Both the position numbers and the translations under genes were made by a program. Shown here piece after piece: positions 43,541 through 43,684 of a DNA stretch of 43,684 nt. Under the pieces are notes generated by a model. It saw only the letters and a list, made by a program, of their open reading frames with translations. It was not told where the DNA came from and ran no database searches. The DNA is from Polyangiaceae bacterium (lineage in GTDB: Bacteria > Myxococcota_A > Polyangia > Polyangiales > Polyangiaceae): the NCBI GenBank assembly GCA_009781005.1, contig WQYX01000029.1:1-43684 (forward strand), written 5' to 3'. Position 1 is the first letter of the stretch; each line of letters starts with the position of its first letter.

Positions 43541-43567
43541 CGAACTTCGCGCGTGTCATGGGGCTAG

Positions 43568-43684
43568 CCCGGATAATTCACGACGACTCCACTCAGACGA
43601 GCCGATCCCTTTGCTGCGAAGGACGTACGGCGCTTCTCGGACCTGCGGCGTACGTACAGTACGCCTCGGTCCTGCGATGCGGCG
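43568..43684. repeat. MITE-like element, family A, cut by the window end
   Basis: Follows CTAG (43564-43567) and starts cccggataattcacgacg, three mismatches from the perfect end at 19812. The next 100 bases match that copy almost exactly, including the ggcgtac/gtacgcc palindrome. Its right end lies beyond the window. Confidence 0.75.

Overview
The window is GC-rich, gene-dense bacterial chromosome. The gene content fits a myxobacterium-like deltaproteobacterium (Polyangia/Myxococcota), though this rests on gene content and style only: an FHA-domain sigma-54 activator, a response regulator with a long Pro/Ala linker, a very long TonB-type protein, and a small Ala/Pro-rich DNA-binding-like protein of a type common in that group. 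About 34 protein genes and one tRNA are supported. Most are housekeeping genes in short operons with 4-bp overlaps.

Layout. (1) 1-7.8 kb, minus strand: valS, an esterase overlapping it by 4 bp, and a TPM-domain protein; a response regulator lies upstream. (2) 7.8-11.2 kb, plus: RluA-type pseudouridine synthase, xseA, aroE. (3) 11.2-13.4 kb: a minus-strand FHA/sigma-54 activator diverges from a beta-barrel-like envelope protein that has a good sigma-54 promoter match. (4) 13.4-19.7 kb, plus: an ECF sigma factor with a fused zinc-finger tail, an RND efflux adaptor and pump, then a 58-aa Cys-rich protein coupled to a DsbA-like protein. (5) 19.6-25.7 kb: a gene-poor accessory zone with a GFA-family protein, a DNA-binding-like protein, tRNA-Val(GAC), a TlpA-like lipoprotein and a membrane protein, set among nested short repeats and hairpin arrays. 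(6) 25.7-30.3 kb: a TonB-family protein, a zinc/manganese ABC ATPase and binding protein without a permease, and a divergent alpha/beta hydrolase. (7) 30.4-33.1 kb: a three-gene wbpB/E/D-type cassette making UDP-2,3-diacetamido-2,3-dideoxy-glucuronate. (8) 33.1-35.2 kb, minus: a DUF350 membrane protein and a glutathionylspermidine-synthase-like ATP-grasp enzyme. (9) 35.2-40.7 kb, plus: accD-folC-yajQ-glmM and a REC-EAL response regulator. (10) 40.7-43.7 kb: a lipoprotein and a diverged PFOR-like protein, ending in another repeat copy.

The most unusual content is the repeat landscape. At least three families of short, non-coding, MITE-like elements with terminal inverted repeats are recognisable (called A, B and E here), plus a hairpin-array family (C). 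One family A copy with perfect 18-bp ends and a CTAG target duplication sits inside a family B copy, which itself interrupts another A end. Three genes appear to use element termini as their stop codons. One 181-bp element folds on paper into seven consecutive hairpins, two with GNRA-type loops. All function assignments come from reading the sequence and recalling families; no search was run.
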